Below are positions 1 through 7,682 of a DNA stretch of 43,071 nt, in pieces (position 1 is the first letter of the stretch; each line of letters opens with the position of its first letter). Location: the NCBI RefSeq assembly GCF_006265175.1, contig NZ_VDCQ01000079.1, positions 1-43,071 of the forward strand. The letters are read 5' to 3'. The translations under genes were made by a program, and so were the position numbers. Source of the DNA: Paenibacillus hemerocallicola. GTDB taxonomy: Bacteria; Bacillota; Bacilli; Paenibacillales; NBRC-103111. Under the pieces are notes generated by a model. It did no database searches, was not told the DNA's origin, and saw only the letters and a program-made list of their open reading frames with translations.

Positions 1-138
1 TTTTCGCCGTTTTGCGGCGACCTCTTTAATATATCACAACCGCCTATCTATTCGCAAGCTTTATTTTGCATTCCTTTGTTTCAAAGACTTGCCGATTGGC
101 GCTCCGCTTTATGGGCGGAACAACAATATATCACGCCG

Positions 139-180
139 GGCGGTCCGAATCAAGTGTTTTTTTATTTCACCCGGACCGCC
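139..180. repeat. Inverted repeat just 3' of bofA
   Basis: Perfect 9-bp arms GGCGGTCCG (139-147) and CGGACCGCC (172-180) flank a 24-nt A/T-rich spacer, 5 nt beyond the bofA stop codon. Read on the minus strand it could form a hairpin that ends or protects the bofA mRNA. The sequence after the hairpin is not a clean T-run, so it is not a classical terminator. Confidence 0.45.
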
Positions 181-184
181 TCCA

Positions 185-448
185 TCAGAACAAAACGACC
201 TTCAAACCAACCAGCATAAGCAGCCCGGGTGCGCCAAGTATAAGCACGGTAGAGACTGTCGGAATATTGAGCGGAATTTTAAAATCATAGTACGAACCCG
301 CCAAGTTGACGAAATAGAGTAAAAACGCCGCTACGACTACATGCAGAACGGCATATCCCAGCCATTGCCACGACCATTTATGGCGGACTAGCGTAATTAG
401 CAGGAACAAGGAGGAAACAACGAGCACTCCAAGCCACACATAATGCAT
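185..448 (-). CDS. bofA: Pro-sigmaK processing inhibitor BofA family protein
   Basis: This is an 87-residue, mostly hydrophobic protein with two to three membrane segments, among them MHYVWLGVLVVSSLFLLITL at the N-terminus and a C-terminal segment running IPTVSTVLILGAPGLLMLVGL. In Bacillus, BofA sits in the outer forespore membrane and holds the SpoIVFB protease inactive until the sigmaK checkpoint is passed. The identification rests on the hydrophobic profile, the conserved N..PTV..LG.PG C-terminal segment and the recR-yaaL-bofA gene order. I chose the ATG at 448, which overlaps the yaaL end region; the longer in-frame start at 490 would lie inside yaaL. Translation is probably coupled to yaaL. 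Confidence 0.85.
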   Translation of the reverse strand: MHYVWLGVLVVSSLFLLITLVRHKWSWQWLGYAVLHVVVAAFLLYFVNLAGSYYDFKIPLNIPTVSTVLILGAPGLLMLVGLKVVLF

Positions 449-449
449 G

Positions 450-728
450 TCAGCCACCCGCCGCTCTGCCCATGCCGATATGCAGCGCATGAACGTTCAT
501 ACGCTTTGCGAGTTTGAGCAGCATCTCGTATCGTTTCTCGGCCGCTTCCAGGGCGAAAATGGCATAGTCGATCTGATCCTGGTCGGATGCGTAGTCCAAC
601 CGTTGCAGCGCATGCTGCCATTCGGTTTGAGCGCCGCGAATTTCTTCCAGCAGCGCCTGCTTGTCCTTCAGAAACGGATCCTCGACCGTGCGTTTCAACC
701 GGAACATTTTACGCCATTGCATGTCCAT
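450..728 (-). CDS. yaaL: YaaL family protein (DUF2508)
   Basis: This is a 92-residue charged, predicted helical protein (segments such as KDKQALLEEIRGAQTEWQHA and IDYAIFALEAAEKRYEMLL) between recR and bofA, exactly where B. subtilis has yaaL. Its function is not known. The start is ambiguous: GTG at 731, ATG at 728 and ATG at 722 are all in frame behind a GGGAG motif at about 733-737. I use the ATG at 728. The stop codon lies 1 nt before the bofA start, so the two genes are read as a pair. A terminator after recR (866-907) means the pair needs its own promoter, which I could not place. Confidence 0.8.
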   Translation of the reverse strand: MDMQWRKMFRLKRTVEDPFLKDKQALLEEIRGAQTEWQHALQRLDYASDQDQIDYAIFALEAAEKRYEMLLKLAKRMNVHALHIGMGRAAGG

Positions 729-865
729 CACACTCCCATATCGATTCCAATATCAGCGGTAGAGCTTACTGAAGCATATGGAAATGGGGTGGAGATTAGA
801 ACAAAGCAGCCACGTGAATAACGCACAAATTGGAGGTCCCCGTTGTTAATTTTCCCTTATCGAAA

Positions 866-907
866 TAAAAAAAGCCGCACGGAAACTTGCCATTTTCCGT
901 ACAGCTT
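866..907 (-). terminator. Rho-independent terminator after recR
   Basis: On the minus strand AAGCTGTACGGAAA pairs imperfectly with TTTCCGTGCGGCTT around a short loop and is followed by seven T residues (plus-strand A-run 867-873). It lies 6 nt beyond the recR stop codon. Confidence 0.85.
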
Positions 908-912
908 AATAT

Positions 913-1512
913 TCAGGACAGTTCTCTGCGTCCTTCCAACGCTTTCGAAAGGGTGACTTCATCGGCGTATTCGAGATCTCCGCCAACCGGAAGTCCATGG
1001 GCTATTCGCGTTACCCGCAGCCCAAACGGCTTGACGAGCCTGGAAATATACATCGTCGTCGCTTCGCCCTCCACATTCGGATTCATGGCCAGAATGAGCT
1101 CCTGCACCGTATCGTCGCCCAATCGCTTCAATAGCTCGGCAATCCGGATCTCGTCGGGTCCGATCCCTTCCATGGGCGAGATTGCTCCATGAAGCACGTG
1201 ATAGTAGCCGTTGAATTCTTTCATCCGCTCGAGCGCTACCAAATCTTTGGGCTCCTGCACGACACAGATGACCGAGGCGTCTCGGGATTTATCCTGGCAT
1301 ACCCGACAAGGATCGACGTCCGTTATGTTGCAGCAGACCGAGCAATAATGCAGGTTGCGCTTGACGCTTACGAGCGATTTGGCAAAATCGAGAACGTCGT
1401 CCTCTTTCATGCGCAGCACGTGAAAAGCCAGTCTGCCGGCCGTCTTGGGACCTACCCCCGGCAACCGCGAGAAGGCGTCGATTAATTTTGCGATAGGTTC
1501 CGGATAAAACAA
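913..1512 (-). CDS. recR: Recombination mediator protein RecR
   Basis: RecR works with RecF and RecO to load RecA on single-stranded gaps. The 199-residue length is normal. From the N-terminus it shows the HhH DNA-binding segment ([17 protein letters not shown], about 17-33), a four-cysteine zinc finger (C57, C60, C69, C72 in YCSVCC...CRVC), then a Toprim domain ([10 protein letters not shown]...YHVLHG...[17 protein letters not shown]). The start is a TTG at 1512 with AAGGAG 8 nt upstream; the protein begins [14 protein letters not shown] as in the family. It follows yaaK by 25 nt and closes the dnaX-yaaK-recR operon with a terminator at 866-907. Confidence 0.98.
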   Translation of the reverse strand: MFYPEPIAKLIDAFSRLPGVGPKTAGRLAFHVLRMKEDDVLDFAKSLVSVKRNLHYCSVCCNITDVDPCRVCQDKSRDASVICVVQEPKDLVALERMKEFNGYYHVLHGAISPMEGIGPDEIRIAELLKRLGDDTVQELILAMNPNVEGEATTMYISRLVKPFGLRVTRIAHGLPVGGDLEYADEVTLSKALEGRRELS

Positions 1513-1537
1513 GCGAACGACTCCTTTTTGCTTTCAA

Positions 1538-1849
1538 TTAGAACATGCCCGGCAGCTTCATGCCGCCCGTCAACCGGCCCATATCCTGCTCCGCAAGCTG
1601 CTCTGCCTTCGTCAGCGCATCGTTGACGGCCGTAAGCACGAGATCTTGCAGCATATCGACGTCTTCCGGGTCGACCGCTTCAGGCTTGATCACGATATTC
1701 GTAATTTTGCGTTGTCCGGTAGCCGTAACGGTGACGACACCGCCGCCTGCGCTTCCTTCGACCGTTTTGCTCGCCAATTCTTCTTGCGCCTTCAACATCT
1801 GCTCCTGCATCTTCTTCACTTGCTTCATCATTTGCTGCATATTGTTCAT
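1538..1849 (-). CDS. yaaK: YbaB/EbfC family nucleoid-associated protein
   Basis: This 103-residue small DNA-binding protein of the YbaB/EbfC family acts as a dimer on the nucleoid. It opens with a Met/Gln/Lys-rich helix ([19 protein letters not shown]), followed by the conserved region [20 protein letters not shown] and the C-terminal helix ending GGMKLPGMF, all typical. It lies between dnaX and recR as in most bacteria, 19 nt after dnaX, with GGGAGG 11 nt before the ATG. Its precise role in recombination or replication is not settled. Confidence 0.95.
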   Translation of the reverse strand: MNNMQQMMKQVKKMQEQMLKAQEELASKTVEGSAGGGVVTVTATGQRKITNIVIKPEAVDPEDVDMLQDLVLTAVNDALTKAEQLAEQDMGRLTGGMKLPGMF

Positions 1850-1868
1850 ATCGATTCAAACCTCCCGC

Positions 1869-3596
1869 TTATTCTTTTACGACGACCAAATCTTCGCCGA
1901 ATAATTTAATTGCCTCTTCCACGATGTCGTCTCCCGGCTGGGCCGAATCCGGCGCTTCCATGCGCATCACTTCCGGCTGCTCGGCAGAGCCGGCCTGCGC
2001 TTCCTTCCAGTCCTTCATCATGGCCGTGACAAGCTTGTACGGCTTGCCAAGCAATTCCTGCATAACCTGCTCGACGAGCTCCTTGTGAGCGGGCTTCTCC
2101 GTCGTTTCCCTGTGCATCGCGCTCTTGAATACAAGCAGCAGGGCGTCTTCGGTAGCCGCTACCGGCTCTCCATCGATCAGCCAAGCATGGACGGTTATTC
2201 TCCGATCCTTCACCTGCTGCAGCACTTGTCCCCATTTCCCAAGGGCTTGCTTCAATTCAGGAGAGCTGGCATGAGGCAAGTAAGGATCGAGCTTGATTCC
2301 GGTTTTCAAGCTTACGGCACCGGAAGAAACCCGCGGATTCGCCATCGCCGAACGCGCTGACGTCTCTTTGCCGGGCGCGGCGGCCACCCCGGTCTTGAGC
2401 AGTTGGTCCAGCTTCTGTTCCAACTGCACTATTTTCCGATTCAAAGACGCGATCTCCGCATTCGGGGTTTTATCCGCCCCCTCATTGGACTGCGCCTGCG
2501 GTGCTGCCGCTTCCTGCGAGCTGCATAGCTTAAGAATCGCAACTTCGAATAGGGTTTGCGGTTGAGCGGAATATTTCATCTCGGCCTGGTAATGGTTCAG
2601 CACATCCATAATATGAAACAGCCGCTCGGTCGAAAACGAGCCGATCATGGTCCGGAAAGCGCCTGCATCCGTAATCCGGTCGGTCCACTCGTCCGCGTTG
2701 GGCACCAGCTTGAGCATAAGCGCATCGCGAAAATAATAGAGCAGATTCTCCATGCTTTTCTCGGCGCTTTTGCCTTCCTGCATCATGAGCTCGATACAAG
2801 ATAGGGCCGCACCCGCATCGCGGTTAACGACGGCTTCGGCCAGACGTCCGAACTGCTCCAACCCGATTCCGCCGGTAATTCCGAGCACTTCCTGAAGCGT
2901 AACGTGATTCCCGGTGTAGGCGATAATCTGATCGAGCAAACTCAACGCGTCGCGCATGCCGCCATCCGATAGACGGGCTACGTATTGGAGCGCTTCCGGC
3001 TCGGCCGTAACCCGCTCCTCTCCGCAAATGAACGTAAGGCGCGATACTTGCTCGTCCAGCGGCACCCTGCGGAAGTCGAAACGCTGGCAGCGGGATATGA
3101 TCGTGGCGGGCAGCCGATGGGGCTCGGTCGTCGCCAGGATGAACATGACGTGGGCCGGAGGCTCCTCGAGCGTTTTCAGCAGCGCATTGAACGCTTCCGT
3201 CGTGAGCATGTGCACCTCGTCAATAATGTACACCTTCTGCCGCACTTCGGTAGGCGCATACTTCACCTTCTCGCGGATGTCCCGGATTTCTTCAACGCCG
3301 CGGTTCGACGCCGCATCGATTTCGACTACGTCCATGACGGCCCCTTCGGTAATGCGCCGGCAGGCCGAGCATTCGTTGCACGGCTCCTCGGCTGGCCCCC
3401 GCTCGCAGTTCACCGCTTTGGCCAATATTTTGGCGGCCGTCGTCTTCCCCGTCCCCCGAGGACCGTTGAACAAGTAGGCGTGAGTGAGCCTTTCTTCGCG
3501 CAGCGAATTTTGCAGCGTCTGGGTAATATGCTTTTGTCCGACGATATCGCGGAAAGCTTGCGGCCTCCACGTACGATATAATGCAATGTGCGCCAT
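1869..3596 (-). CDS. dnaX: DNA polymerase III subunit gamma/tau
   Basis: DnaX is the clamp-loader ATPase that ties the replicative polymerases to the helicase. The 575-residue protein has the Walker A loop GPRGTGKTT (45-53), a zinc module with C64, C73, C76 and C79, the DEVHML Walker B segment and the sensor SRC motif (ISRCQRF). A less conserved tau-specific C-terminal part follows from about residue 370, with a coiled-coil-like stretch (LNRKIVQLEQKLDQLL). I see no A-rich slippery site for programmed frameshifting inside the gene. The ATG at 3596 has GGGAGAG upstream. It heads the dnaX-yaaK-recR unit. Confidence 0.98.
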   Translation of the reverse strand: MAHIALYRTWRPQAFRDIVGQKHITQTLQNSLREERLTHAYLFNGPRGTGKTTAAKILAKAVNCERGPAEEPCNECSACRRITEGAVMDVVEIDAASNRGVEEIRDIREKVKYAPTEVRQKVYIIDEVHMLTTEAFNALLKTLEEPPAHVMFILATTEPHRLPATIISRCQRFDFRRVPLDEQVSRLTFICGEERVTAEPEALQYVARLSDGGMRDALSLLDQIIAYTGNHVTLQEVLGITGGIGLEQFGRLAEAVVNRDAGAALSCIELMMQEGKSAEKSMENLLYYFRDALMLKLVPNADEWTDRITDAGAFRTMIGSFSTERLFHIMDVLNHYQAEMKYSAQPQTLFEVAILKLCSSQEAAAPQAQSNEGADKTPNAEIASLNRKIVQLEQKLDQLLKTGVAAAPGKETSARSAMANPRVSSGAVSLKTGIKLDPYLPHASSPELKQALGKWGQVLQQVKDRRITVHAWLIDGEPVAATEDALLLVFKSAMHRETTEKPAHKELVEQVMQELLGKPYKLVTAMMKDWKEAQAGSAEQPEVMRMEAPDSAQPGDDIVEEAIKLFGEDLVVVKE

Positions 3597-3648
3597 TCCG
3601 ACTCTCCCACCGTATACTTCGTTATGGCTTGACGTGTTTTCTCCCCTT

Positions 3649-3654
3649 ATTATA
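3649..3654 (-). promoter_or_regulatory. Possible -10 box for dnaX
   Basis: TATAAT on the minus strand lies 33 nt beyond the kinase stop and about 50 nt before the dnaX ATG. The best -35 (TTGGTC) would need a 19-nt spacer, so this is a tentative sigmaA promoter. Confidence 0.35.
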
Positions 3655-3686
3655 CACCATACCGGCCTCTTTTGACCAACGAACCG

Positions 3687-5108
3687 TCAGCTCGGCGAGA
3701 ACGGCATGCTCACGGTAAACGTAGTCCCGTATCCTTTCGAAGAGACCCGTATGCTGCCCCCGATATCGTGTATAATGCGTTGGCATACGGATAGGCCGAG
3801 TCCCGTGCCGCTGTCTTTCGTCGTGAAGAAAGGATCGAATATTTTGTCGATCAGAAAAGCGGGAATGCCGGGGCCCGCATCATGAACTTCCACATGCACT
3901 TTCCGTTCGCGGTATTCTACCCTCTCTATAATCGTCAAAGTCCCTCCTTGCACCATTGCTTCGATTCCGTTTTTGCATAAATTGATAAATACTTGCTTGA
4001 GCAGCTCGCGGTCTGCGACGATTTTCGGGATCTGGTAGACGGACTGATATTGGATCGTCACATTGTGCAGAACGGCCTGATTGTTGATGATCGGCAATAT
4101 ATCCCTGATCACGGAAGACATGTCTATCTTGTCGTACGTGACGTTTTTCGGCTTGCTTAGCAGCAGAAACTCGTTGACCAATTCGTTGATCCGGTCGATT
4201 TCACCCAGCATCAGGTCGGTGTAGCCTTGCTCCCGCTCCATCCCGGTTTGATAAAACGTCCGGTTCAACACTTGCAGAAAGCCTTTGATCGACGTCAACG
4301 GATTGCGGATCTCGTGGGCGGTTCCGGCCGCAATCTGCCCGATCATCGCCAGCCGGTCGCTGCGCTGCACTTGCTGCTCGAGCGATCGCAGATTCGTAAC
4401 GTCCTTGAAGATGACATACGCGCCCACGACGTTCCCGGCCTCATCGCGCAGCAGATTGGAATCCATCAGCAGCTCGTACCGTTCCCGGTTGTTCGTCCAC
4501 GAAACCCCGTGATTGCGTACCAAGACGCCGTCCAGCAGCGTCCGCTGAACAAGCTGATGCTCCTTCGGCACCGATTGGAAAATGTCCTCCATCGGGCGAT
4601 TGATGGATTGCTGCCGGTCGATCCCCAGAATGGAGCACGCCAGTTCGCTTACGTCGACGAGCCGAAACTCATTGTCCACAAGCAGAACGCCCAGATTGAC
4701 GTCCTTTATGAATGTACCCGAAAACTGCTGCAGCAAGCTTAACTCGCCGGCGACCCCCTTATCGTGCAAAACGAGTATGTGCATTTTCCGTTCCCCGTGT
4801 TCGGCGCTGCATAACGAACATCGGATTTCCGACGGGGCGGCGGGGCCGGTATTTGCCTTAACAATTACGTTCTCTCCCGTTTCCTGGCTGTTCTCCCAGC
4901 GAAGGCGCAGCGTCTCCAAGTTGTTTTCGTCGGGAAGCAGCTCCGACAAGGGGGTTTTCCCTATTTCGAAGTTCCCGTTAAACAGGGCGGTAAATTGCCG
5001 ATTGCAATCGATAATGATACCACGATCATCGAAGATGGCGGCCGAAATCGGACCCAAACTTCGAATATAACTTTGCGGAGACGGCATCGTGATCCGGAAC
5101 TTGTCCAT
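3687..5108 (-). CDS. Cytoplasmic PAS-domain sensor histidine kinase (sporulation-kinase type)
   Basis: This 473-residue kinase has no signal peptide or membrane segment. Two PAS-like regions (about 10-115 and 130-240, the second ending VVGAYVIFKDVTNLRSLEQQ) precede the dimerisation helix with phospho-acceptor H265 in AHEIRNPLTSIKGFLQ. The ATPase domain follows, with N-box NGIEAM, G1 DAGPGIP, and DPFFTTKDSGTGLGL. The H-box reads like that of the KinA-KinE kinases that feed Spo0F, and spo0F is also in this window, but the partner is an inference. It lies between the SRP RNA gene and dnaX, a place that is empty in B. subtilis. AAGGTGG stands 7 nt before the ATG. No response regulator gene is adjacent. 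Confidence 0.9.
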   Translation of the reverse strand: MDKFRITMPSPQSYIRSLGPISAAIFDDRGIIIDCNRQFTALFNGNFEIGKTPLSELLPDENNLETLRLRWENSQETGENVIVKANTGPAAPSEIRCSLCSAEHGERKMHILVLHDKGVAGELSLLQQFSGTFIKDVNLGVLLVDNEFRLVDVSELACSILGIDRQQSINRPMEDIFQSVPKEHQLVQRTLLDGVLVRNHGVSWTNNRERYELLMDSNLLRDEAGNVVGAYVIFKDVTNLRSLEQQVQRSDRLAMIGQIAAGTAHEIRNPLTSIKGFLQVLNRTFYQTGMEREQGYTDLMLGEIDRINELVNEFLLLSKPKNVTYDKIDMSSVIRDILPIINNQAVLHNVTIQYQSVYQIPKIVADRELLKQVFINLCKNGIEAMVQGGTLTIIERVEYRERKVHVEVHDAGPGIPAFLIDKIFDPFFTTKDSGTGLGLSVCQRIIHDIGGSIRVSSKGYGTTFTVSMPFSPS

Positions 5109-5202
5109 GCAATACCACCTTTTTATTTTTATACCAGACGCCTATAGCCCGGCCCCCCTTCATATTACAATTCTACTTGGAATTGTTTTTTCCTTCCAAT
5201 AG

Positions 5203-5239
5203 CAAAACACCGGATAAACGACAATGCGTTCATCCGGTG
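5203..5239 (-). terminator. Rho-independent terminator of the SRP RNA gene
   Basis: On the minus strand CACCGGATGAACG and CGTTTATCCGGTG form a 13-bp stem with one G-T pair and a 6-nt loop, followed by TTTTGC. It lies 28 nt past the 3' end of the SRP RNA. Confidence 0.9.
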
Positions 5240-5266
5240 ATGTATAGCTCAGTTGTATGGAATTAA

Positions 5267-5532
5267 CCGTGCACCTGTTGTTGACCTTACGATCCAAGCG
5301 GAACCTCTACCGTTTAGCTCGAGTCAGGCGTCCCTCCGGCACATGAACCTTCTTGCTTACGGCTGCTTCCTTCCGGACCTGACCGGGTTCACAAGCGCCC
5401 ATTGCGGAGGACCCGACCGTCAACACTGCGTATAGAAGTCAGACCTCACATCGATAAGACCGAGAACAGGAGTTCAACCCCGCTATAGCGGATTGCGGGT
5501 TCAGGGCACCGCTACCTCCCCGTCTAGCACGG
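5267..5532 (-). ncRNA. ffs: Signal recognition particle RNA (large bacterial type, scr/6S-like)
   Basis: The minus strand carries the SRP RNA apical domain core GGAAGGAAGCAGCCGTAAGC (about 5356-5375), with the GGAA tetraloop and the Ffh-binding internal loop. The Alu-domain part CCGTGCTAGACGGGGAGGTA stands at the 5' end, and the ends pair (CCGTGC with GCACGG). The length of about 266 nt matches the long Firmicute form with an Alu domain. The RNA forms the SRP with Ffh and directs membrane proteins to the translocon. Promoter and terminator are both recognisable, and the place upstream of dnaX agrees with Bacillus gene order. Confidence 0.97.
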
Positions 5533-5539
5533 TATACAT

Positions 5540-5568
5540 AGTATAGCGGATTGTCCGGCAATCCGCAA
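5540..5568 (-). promoter_or_regulatory. SigmaA promoter of the SRP RNA gene
   Basis: TTGCGG (plus positions 5563-5568) and TATACT (5540-5545) are separated by 17 nt. The expected start 7 nt downstream falls at about 5532, the predicted 5' end of the RNA. Confidence 0.85.
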
Positions 5569-5613
5569 CTTTCATCATTTGGAACGCGATCCAACGTTTT
5601 GCCTTACCGTTTT

Positions 5614-6006
5614 TCATTCGCTACGCACGGTAACCTTGAAGTCGTATCGGGGAACATTATGCTGAAGAGCTTGCAGCGCTTCGCCCCGAATCCGCTCCAA
5701 TTCCGCATCGGACGAATCCTTCGGAGCGGTGATCTTCACATTGGCGTTCGTGCCGTTCGTCGTAATACGCACCTTGCGCACTCCAGCGATCGGAACGACC
5801 GCACTGCGCATCATATCCGTATCGACTTGATACGTGTGGTATGAAGGACCGGTCTGCAAGTTCGGATTCGTATTGCTAATGCCCAAGTACCCGTCATTGT
5901 CGTACGATTTCGTCTTCGTCGTCCCCCCGCCCGCGGTGCCGCAAGCCGCGGCCAGCAGTACGGGCAGCAGTGCGGCTCCGAGGAGTCGCAGCGATCTGTA
6001 TTTCAT
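5614..6006 (-). CDS. YhcN/YlaJ family sporulation lipoprotein
   Basis: This is a 130-residue lipoprotein. The signal peptide MKYRSLRLLGAALLPVLLAA ends in the lipobox LAAAC with C22 as lipidation site, so the mature protein is anchored on the outer face of a membrane. The body, with VDTDMMRSAVVPIAGVRKVRITTNGTNANVKI and a C-terminal mixed alpha/beta part, resembles the YhcN/YlaJ family found in the forespore membrane of spores. The start at 6006 is set by AAGGGAGG 10 nt upstream and by the signal peptide; the longer in-frame start at 6060 would put 18 residues before it. A sigmaG-type promoter (6030-6058) agrees with expression late in the forespore. The exact function is unknown. Confidence 0.85.
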   Translation of the reverse strand: MKYRSLRLLGAALLPVLLAAACGTAGGGTTKTKSYDNDGYLGISNTNPNLQTGPSYHTYQVDTDMMRSAVVPIAGVRKVRITTNGTNANVKITAPKDSSDAELERIRGEALQALQHNVPRYDFKVTVRSE

Positions 6007-6011
6007 AAAGA

Positions 6012-6052
6012 AACAACCTCCCTTGGGTATAGGATGACCAAGAGAGGTTGTT
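6012..6052. repeat. 15-bp inverted repeat over the lipoprotein RBS and promoter
   Basis: Arms at 6012-6026 and 6038-6052 match at 14 of 15 positions around an 11-nt loop. On the minus strand the 3' arm contains the RBS AAGGGAGG of the lipoprotein and is followed by TTTCTTT. Transcripts reading through from rpmE can fold it as a terminator-like hairpin that hides the RBS. Confidence 0.8.
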
Positions 6053-6058
6053 GTATTC
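6030..6058 (-). promoter_or_regulatory. SigmaG-type promoter of the sporulation lipoprotein
   Basis: GAATA (plus 6054-6058) and CATCCTA (6030-6036), 17 nt apart, fit the GHATR / CATnnTA forespore promoter pattern. The start would be near 6023, giving a leader of under 20 nt that keeps the RBS but loses the 5' arm of the overlapping hairpin. Confidence 0.6.
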
Positions 6059-6086
6059 ACATGGGCATAACGGCAAAGGGTAAAGC

Positions 6087-6284
6087 TTAGATGCCGTATT
6101 TTTTCTTAAATTTATCGACACGACCACCGGCATCGATAAACTTCTGTTTGCCGGTAAAGTGCGGGTGGCATGCGGAGCAAATTTCCACACGGAGATTTTG
6201 CTTGATGGAACCCGTCTCGAACGTATTGCCGCAAGCGCAAGTTACGTTCGTCACGAAATATTTCGGTTGAATTTCAGTTTTCAT
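6087..6284 (-). CDS. rpmE: 50S ribosomal protein bL31 (zinc-binding form)
   Basis: This 65-residue bL31 links the 50S central protuberance to the 30S head. It is the zinc-binding (C+) type, with cysteines C16 and C18 (TCACGN) and C36 and C39 (ICSACH). The ATG at 6284 follows GAAAGGATC with AGAGGTGAAAGG upstream, and the protein begins [16 protein letters not shown] as in Bacillus; an upstream in-frame start at 6317 adds residues that do not belong. It lies downstream of rho, as in B. subtilis, but has its own promoter (6351-6380). In Bacillus, zinc shortage makes the cell replace this form with a zinc-free paralogue. Confidence 0.97.
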   Translation of the reverse strand: MKTEIQPKYFVTNVTCACGNTFETGSIKQNLRVEICSACHPHFTGKQKFIDAGGRVDKFKKKYGI

Positions 6285-6350
6285 GATCCTTTCACCTCTT
6301 TCCGCCCTGAGTCTCATTGGTGACCCAGAGTTATATGGACATATGACGGC

Positions 6351-6380
6351 ATTATATCACGCTGTCCATGTCTTGCGCAA
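6351..6380 (-). promoter_or_regulatory. SigmaA promoter of rpmE
   Basis: TTGCGC (plus 6375-6380), an 18-nt spacer and TATAAT (6351-6356) give a start near 6344 and a 60-nt leader. The leader holds a small hairpin (CTGGGTC with GACTCAG, about 6310-6331) that could be an L31 autoregulatory leader. Confidence 0.7.
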
Positions 6381-6399
6381 CTGAATTGTTGTGATCCCG

Positions 6400-7653
6400 T
6401 TATTTGGCTGCCGGCTGAGGCGGCACATGCGTATAAGAGCCGATTACAACGTCAGGCAGCTCCGATTCGAATATTTCGATCATCCGCTTCATGCCGTACA
6501 ATTCGCCTTGCGGCTTCGGAATAAGCTTCAAGTATCCTTCCGGATCGATATTCAAATTCCGAAGCTGGATCAATCGCAAGCCGGTCCGTTTGGCAAAGCC
6601 GAGCATCGCTTCGATTTCTTCCTCCCGGTCCGTAACGCCGGGAAACACCAAATAATTGATCGATGTATACACACCTTTTCCGGCAGCGTAAGTCAGCGAC
6701 TTTTCCACATTAGCAAGCGTGTAGCCTCGCGGCTTGTAGTAAGCGTTGTAATGCTCGTCCAAGGCGCTGATCGTACTAACCCGCATCAAATTGAGTCCCG
6801 AGTCTACGATCGCCCGGATATGGTCGGAGAGTCCCGCATTCGTGTTGATGTTGATGTAGCCGATATCCGTCTGCTCCCGAACGCGGCGGATCGCGTCCAC
6901 GATAAGCTTGGCCTGCGTGGAAGGCTCCCCTTCACAGCCTTGGCCGAAGCTGATGATGCTTTCCGGCGCCCGCAGATGCTCGAGCATGATCTGGACAATC
7001 TCGTCCACAGTCGGCTTGAAGTTCATCCGGGTTTGCGGCGCCGGAAATCCGCTGTCGTCAGGCTGCTCCGATATGCAGCCGTAGCATCCCGCATTGCAGG
7101 AAAACGATACCGGGACCGCACCTTCCAGCCGGGATAAGAACGTATTGGAGGCGGTCAAGCATTCATATTCCAAGGCGCATTTCGACAAATGCTGATACAG
7201 CCGGTTGTCCGGATAAGTGTGCAGCAGTCGTTCGACCCCAATACCGAGCTCGCGCGTATCGCAATTTTTCGGATTCCATGGTTCCGGGTTATCGGACTGC
7301 TTCGCCGCAACGAAAAATTGTCCGTCTTTCCAGACGACGGCTGTATAGCCGAACAAGGGCAGCAGCTGCGTCTTGTCGGTTTTCACGTAGCCCGGCAGCA
7401 GCAATCGGGTGTAACCTTGGGGCAGAAGAGCGCCTACTGCCGAACAGGCCCCGTCCAACGGCTCCATCGACTCGGTCCGGTTGTTCCAACCGATCGCCCG
7501 CGTATTGGGCAAACTGACCAGAGTAGCGCCTTCCGGCAGCGGAATCAGCTCGTCCTCCCAAATTTCCGTAATCATGTCGCCGCTGCGTCCGAGTCCGGTC
7601 CATTCCGGGTGGTCGAATACGTTGCCCGTTTCGTCCGAATATACCAGATGCAT
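6400..7653 (-). CDS. Radical SAM protein
   Basis: This 417-residue protein has an N-terminal region of about 180 residues without a clear domain assignment. A radical SAM core follows with the cluster ligands C186, C190 and C193 (SCNAGCYGC), the standard CxxxCxxC spacing. Later elements (GQGCEGEPS, NINTNAG, YLVFPGVTDREEEIEAM) fit the SAM-binding barrel. The substrate is unknown. The start at 7653 is preferred because AGAGGGAC lies 5 nt upstream; the alternative TTG at 7677 lacks an RBS. It starts 29 nt after rho and is probably cotranscribed with it. I do not recognise a named family. Confidence 0.85.
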   Translation of the reverse strand: MHLVYSDETGNVFDHPEWTGLGRSGDMITEIWEDELIPLPEGATLVSLPNTRAIGWNNRTESMEPLDGACSAVGALLPQGYTRLLLPGYVKTDKTQLLPLFGYTAVVWKDGQFFVAAKQSDNPEPWNPKNCDTRELGIGVERLLHTYPDNRLYQHLSKCALEYECLTASNTFLSRLEGAVPVSFSCNAGCYGCISEQPDDSGFPAPQTRMNFKPTVDEIVQIMLEHLRAPESIISFGQGCEGEPSTQAKLIVDAIRRVREQTDIGYININTNAGLSDHIRAIVDSGLNLMRVSTISALDEHYNAYYKPRGYTLANVEKSLTYAAGKGVYTSINYLVFPGVTDREEEIEAMLGFAKRTGLRLIQLRNLNIDPEGYLKLIPKPQGELYGMKRMIEIFESELPDVVIGSYTHVPPQPAAK

Positions 7654-7682
7654 GAGATGTCCCTCTTTTATCGCCAAGTTGG

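Noticed and set aside
4-20. Hairpin TCGCCG-TTTTG-CGGCGA at the window start
   Set aside because: T residues lie on the wrong side for a terminator of the minus-strand genes, and the flank is outside the window.
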